From positions 372,001-436,000 of the forward strand of contig NZ_MDVX01000002.1 in NCBI RefSeq assembly GCF_001719615.1: DNA of 64,000 nt. The letters are read 5' to 3'. Of the stretch, positions 61,898 through 64,000 are shown piece after piece. Under the pieces are notes generated by a model. The model had not been told where the DNA came from. It worked only from the letters and a program-made list of their open reading frames with translations, and searched no databases. Each line of letters begins with the position of its first letter. Positions within the stretch are counted from its first letter, which is position 1. Made by a program: the position numbers and the translations under genes. This stretch comes from Neptunicoccus sediminis. Lineage in GTDB: Bacteria > Pseudomonadota > Alphaproteobacteria > Rhodobacterales > Rhodobacteraceae.

Positions 61898-63559
61898 ATG
61901 ACCTCGACTCGCTCTAAACTGCATCCGGCAGTGGAAATGTACGCAGAGGAACACAAGGCGGGGCTGTTGTCCCGACGGGAGTTTTTGTCGCGTGCCACAG
62001 CGCTGGGGGTGACAGCCGCTGCCGCTTATACGCTGATCGGCACCCCGATGGCCGAGGCTGCGGCCCACGGTGCCAAGCCCAAGATGGGTGGCACGATGCG
62101 CATTCAGATGACCTGTAAGGCGCTGAAAGATCCCCGCGCCTACGACTGGTCCGAAATCGCGAACTTCACCCGTGGCTGGCTGGAATATCTGGTCCAGATC
62201 AATGCCGACGGTTCGTTTGAGGGGCGTCTTCTGGAAAGCTGGGAGGCCAATGAGGATGCAACAGAAATCACCCTCAACGTGCGCAAGGGCGTAAAGTGGA
62301 ACAATGGCGATGATTTCACCGCCGAAGACGTCGCCCGCAATATTCGCGGCTGGTGTGACAAGGCCATGGAAGGCAATTCCATGGCCGGACGTATGGCCAC
62401 GCTGATCGGGGAAGACGGCACGGCTGCCGAAGGCGCGATCACGGTAGCGGATTCCCATACTGTGATCCTGAAACCGTCCGATCCCGACATCACCCTGATC
62501 CCGGGCATGGCGGATTATCCGGCGGCGATTGTCCATTCCTCCCATGATCCTGAAAACATGGTTGGCAATCCGATCGGCACCGGCCCTTACATCCCTGAAT
62601 CCTTTGAAGCAGGTGTGAAAGGTGTCGTTGTGCGCAACGAGGACCACACCTGGTGGGATGCAGAGGCCAACGGCCCCTATGTAGACCGGATCGAATACAT
62701 CGACTTTGGCACGGAACCTGCCGCTTGGGTCGCCGGGGCGGAATCCGAAGAATACGATATGGGCTATCGCACAGACGGCGAGTATATCGAAATCTTCGAA
62801 ACGCTGGAGGGCTGGAACAAATCCACCACAGTGACCGCCAACACCATCGTTGCCCGCTGCAACCAAGTGGCCGAAGTGGACGGTATGGTGCCCTATAAGG
62901 ACAAACGTGTCCGCAAGGCACTGGCGATGGCGGTGGACAATGCGGTTGTGCTGGAGCTTGGCTTTGCCAATAACGGCGTGCCTGCGGCGAACCATCAGGT
63001 CGCGCCGATCCATCCGGAATACGCCGATATTGGCCCCCATGTTGCCGACCCCGAAGGCGCCAAGGCGCTGATGGAAGAGGCTGGCATGGCCGATTTCGAG
63101 CACGAGCTGATCTCGCTCGACAGTGACTGGCGCAAGGATTCCACGGATGCCATTGGCGACCAGATCCGTCAGGCGGGGATCAACATCAAACGCACGGTCC
63201 TGCCCGGCTCTACCTTCTGGAACGACTGGGCGAAATATCCGTTCTCGACCACCAACTGGAACCAGCGCCCGCTGGGGATTCAGGTGCTGGCCCTTGCCTT
63301 CCGCTCCGGTGAGGCGTGGAACGAAAGCGCCTATGCCAACCCCGAATTTGACGCGGCTGTGACAGAGGCAATGGCGATTGCCGATGCGGACAAGCGGCGC
63401 GAGGTTATGGCCCGTCTGGAACAAATGCTGGTTGATGACGGTGTGATCATCCAACCCTACTGGCAAAGCGTCAGCCGCTTTTACAAGGACGGCGTGGTCG
63501 GGGCAGACATGCACCCCTCCTTTGAAATCCATGTCCATAAGCTCGGCTTTGCGGCCTGA
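61898..63559 (+). CDS. Tat-exported peptide/dipeptide ABC transporter substrate-binding protein
   Basis: This 553-residue SBP family 5 (DppA/OppA-type) binding protein has a twin-arginine signal: [15 protein letters not shown] at residues 24-38, then an Ala-rich hydrophobic stretch and cleavage near AEAAA. The body has the family pattern [53 protein letters not shown] and [20 protein letters not shown] precedes ATG 61898. A terminator with a weak read-through possibility lies after it, followed by a permease gene. The ligand is probably a peptide or similar cation. Confidence 0.92.
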   Translation: MTSTRSKLHPAVEMYAEEHKAGLLSRREFLSRATALGVTAAAAYTLIGTPMAEAAAHGAKPKMGGTMRIQMTCKALKDPRAYDWSEIANFTRGWLEYLVQINADGSFEGRLLESWEANEDATEITLNVRKGVKWNNGDDFTAEDVARNIRGWCDKAMEGNSMAGRMATLIGEDGTAAEGAITVADSHTVILKPSDPDITLIPGMADYPAAIVHSSHDPENMVGNPIGTGPYIPESFEAGVKGVVVRNEDHTWWDAEANGPYVDRIEYIDFGTEPAAWVAGAESEEYDMGYRTDGEYIEIFETLEGWNKSTTVTANTIVARCNQVAEVDGMVPYKDKRVRKALAMAVDNAVVLELGFANNGVPAANHQVAPIHPEYADIGPHVADPEGAKALMEEAGMADFEHELISLDSDWRKDSTDAIGDQIRQAGINIKRTVLPGSTFWNDWAKYPFSTTNWNQRPLGIQVLALAFRSGEAWNESAYANPEFDAAVTEAMAIADADKRREVMARLEQMLVDDGVIIQPYWQSVSRFYKDGVVGADMHPSFEIHVHKLGFAA

Positions 63560-63572
63560 TAGAAAACGACAA

Positions 63573-63600
63573 AAGGCCAGAGCATCGCTCTGGCCTTTTT
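63573..63600 (+). terminator. Strong hairpin after the binding-protein gene
   Basis: An 11-bp stem, AAGGCCAGAGC (63573-63583) and GCTCTGGCCTT (63587-63597), with loop ATC, is followed by a T-run. It lies between the binding protein and the permease gene. Such attenuating hairpins keep the binding protein in excess over the membrane components. Confidence 0.85.
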
Positions 63601-63716
63601 CGTCAATCGCTACAGTTGTCTGACGATCAACCAACAATAAACCACAGGCCCGGACCCCGCTGACCCGCAATCAGGCAGCCAAATCAAGGCCACAGGACCA
63701 AGCAACAGGGAAATCT

Positions 63717-64000
63717 ATGGGAAGATTTATTCTCCGGCGAACAGGGGTCATGCTGCTGACAGCCCTGTGCCTGACTTTCATCGTGTTTTTCATGACGAAC
63801 CTTTATCCGAACCTTGAAAAACTGGCGAAAACCGAAGGCAATATGCGGATGACCGACGAACAGGTCGAAAGCTGGCTGGTAAATCGCGGATATACCCAGA
63901 ACGTTTTTCTTAAGTACGGCCAGTGGCTTGGCGTAATGCCCTCACCCAAAATCGAAGTCGACGGAGAGATCCACACCCGCTGTTCCCGCCCCGGAGTACC
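63717..64000 (+). CDS. Peptide ABC transporter permease (DppB-like), 3'-truncated by window edge
   Basis: This is the first 94 codons of an inner-membrane permease, open at the right edge. The start MGRFILRRTGVMLLTALCLTFIVFF is the usual DppB-type N-terminus: a basic segment and the first membrane helix. The following soluble region contains MTNLYPNLEKLAK and NVFLKYGQWLGVMPSP, as in larger DppB variants. AGGGAA lies before ATG 63717. It belongs to the same transporter as the binding protein just upstream. Confidence 0.85.
   Translation, partial: MGRFILRRTGVMLLTALCLTFIVFFMTNLYPNLEKLAKTEGNMRMTDEQVESWLVNRGYTQNVFLKYGQWLGVMPSPKIEVDGEIHTRCSRPGV

Noticed and set aside
61790-63670. 626-codon minus-strand frame
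   Set aside because: It is antisense to the peptide-binding protein gene and lacks a ribosome site or motifs.

Overview
The window looks like a chromosome segment of an alphaproteobacterium of the Rhodobacteraceae (Roseobacter-type). The evidence is the combination of housekeeping genes: a Bpt-type aminoacyltransferase, DUF6456/DUF6477/DUF2852 proteins, a P-loop protein paired with metA, a BigR/SqrR-type persulfide sensor, a Tat-exported DppA-like binding protein, and the pyrH-frr-uppS-cdsA-dxr-rseP-bamA-skp-fabZ-lpxA-lpxI-lpxB cluster. No rRNA operon or CRISPR array was seen. The assignment rests on gene content read by eye, not on a database search.

Positions 1 to about 7 kb are accessory DNA and look like an integrative mobilizable element. 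They hold a tyrosine integrase (open at the left edge), a metallophosphoesterase, a two-helix membrane protein resembling AbiC-type phage-exclusion proteins lying between decayed IS3-family transposase fragments, a structured candidate transfer origin, mobC, a relaxase gene with a second gene nested in another frame, an AlpA-type regulator, and a protein with a HEPN-like R-x5-H motif. Positions 7.7 to 11.7 kb are a loose set of small metabolic or detoxification genes (ABM monooxygenase, PPOX flavoprotein, two methyltransferases, a RidA gene broken by a stop codon, a GNAT acetyltransferase).

Positions 12 to 31 kb are mostly core genes: methionine synthesis (metA), polyphosphate kinase 2, the N-degron transferase Bpt, two tRNA-Asp genes, a DMT transporter and an orphan histidine kinase. 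A sulfur module follows (22.0-26.0 kb): a persulfide sensor faces two half-size YeeE/YedE sulfur transporters, a persulfide-dioxygenase-like hydrolase and a SulP anion transporter. Next come a LysR regulator facing a small membrane protein and a Rieske oxygenase, a GAF histidine kinase, tRNA-Val and an HU-like protein.

Positions 31 to 47.7 kb carry lon, a BLUF blue-light sensor, tgt, a RimB-RimK fusion, two Fe-S assembly factors around a periplasmic glycerophosphodiesterase, tpiA, the DUF6456/DUF6477 pair, two peptidases, glnE and a YbaK-type deacylase. Positions 47.7 to 59.6 kb are the envelope cluster, all on the minus strand with several start/stop overlaps; it makes lipid A, undecaprenyl phosphate, CDP-diacylglycerol and outer-membrane assembly factors. 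lpxD is not in it. The right end has miaA, an AraC regulator and the start of a peptide ABC transporter operon that runs off the edge.

The points most worth a second look are the nested relaxase gene and candidate oriT, the AbiC-like and HEPN-like genes in the mobile region, the sulfur module with SulP in the exporter position, the RidA gene with an in-frame TGA, and the 21-bp-spaced direct repeats beside the AraC gene.
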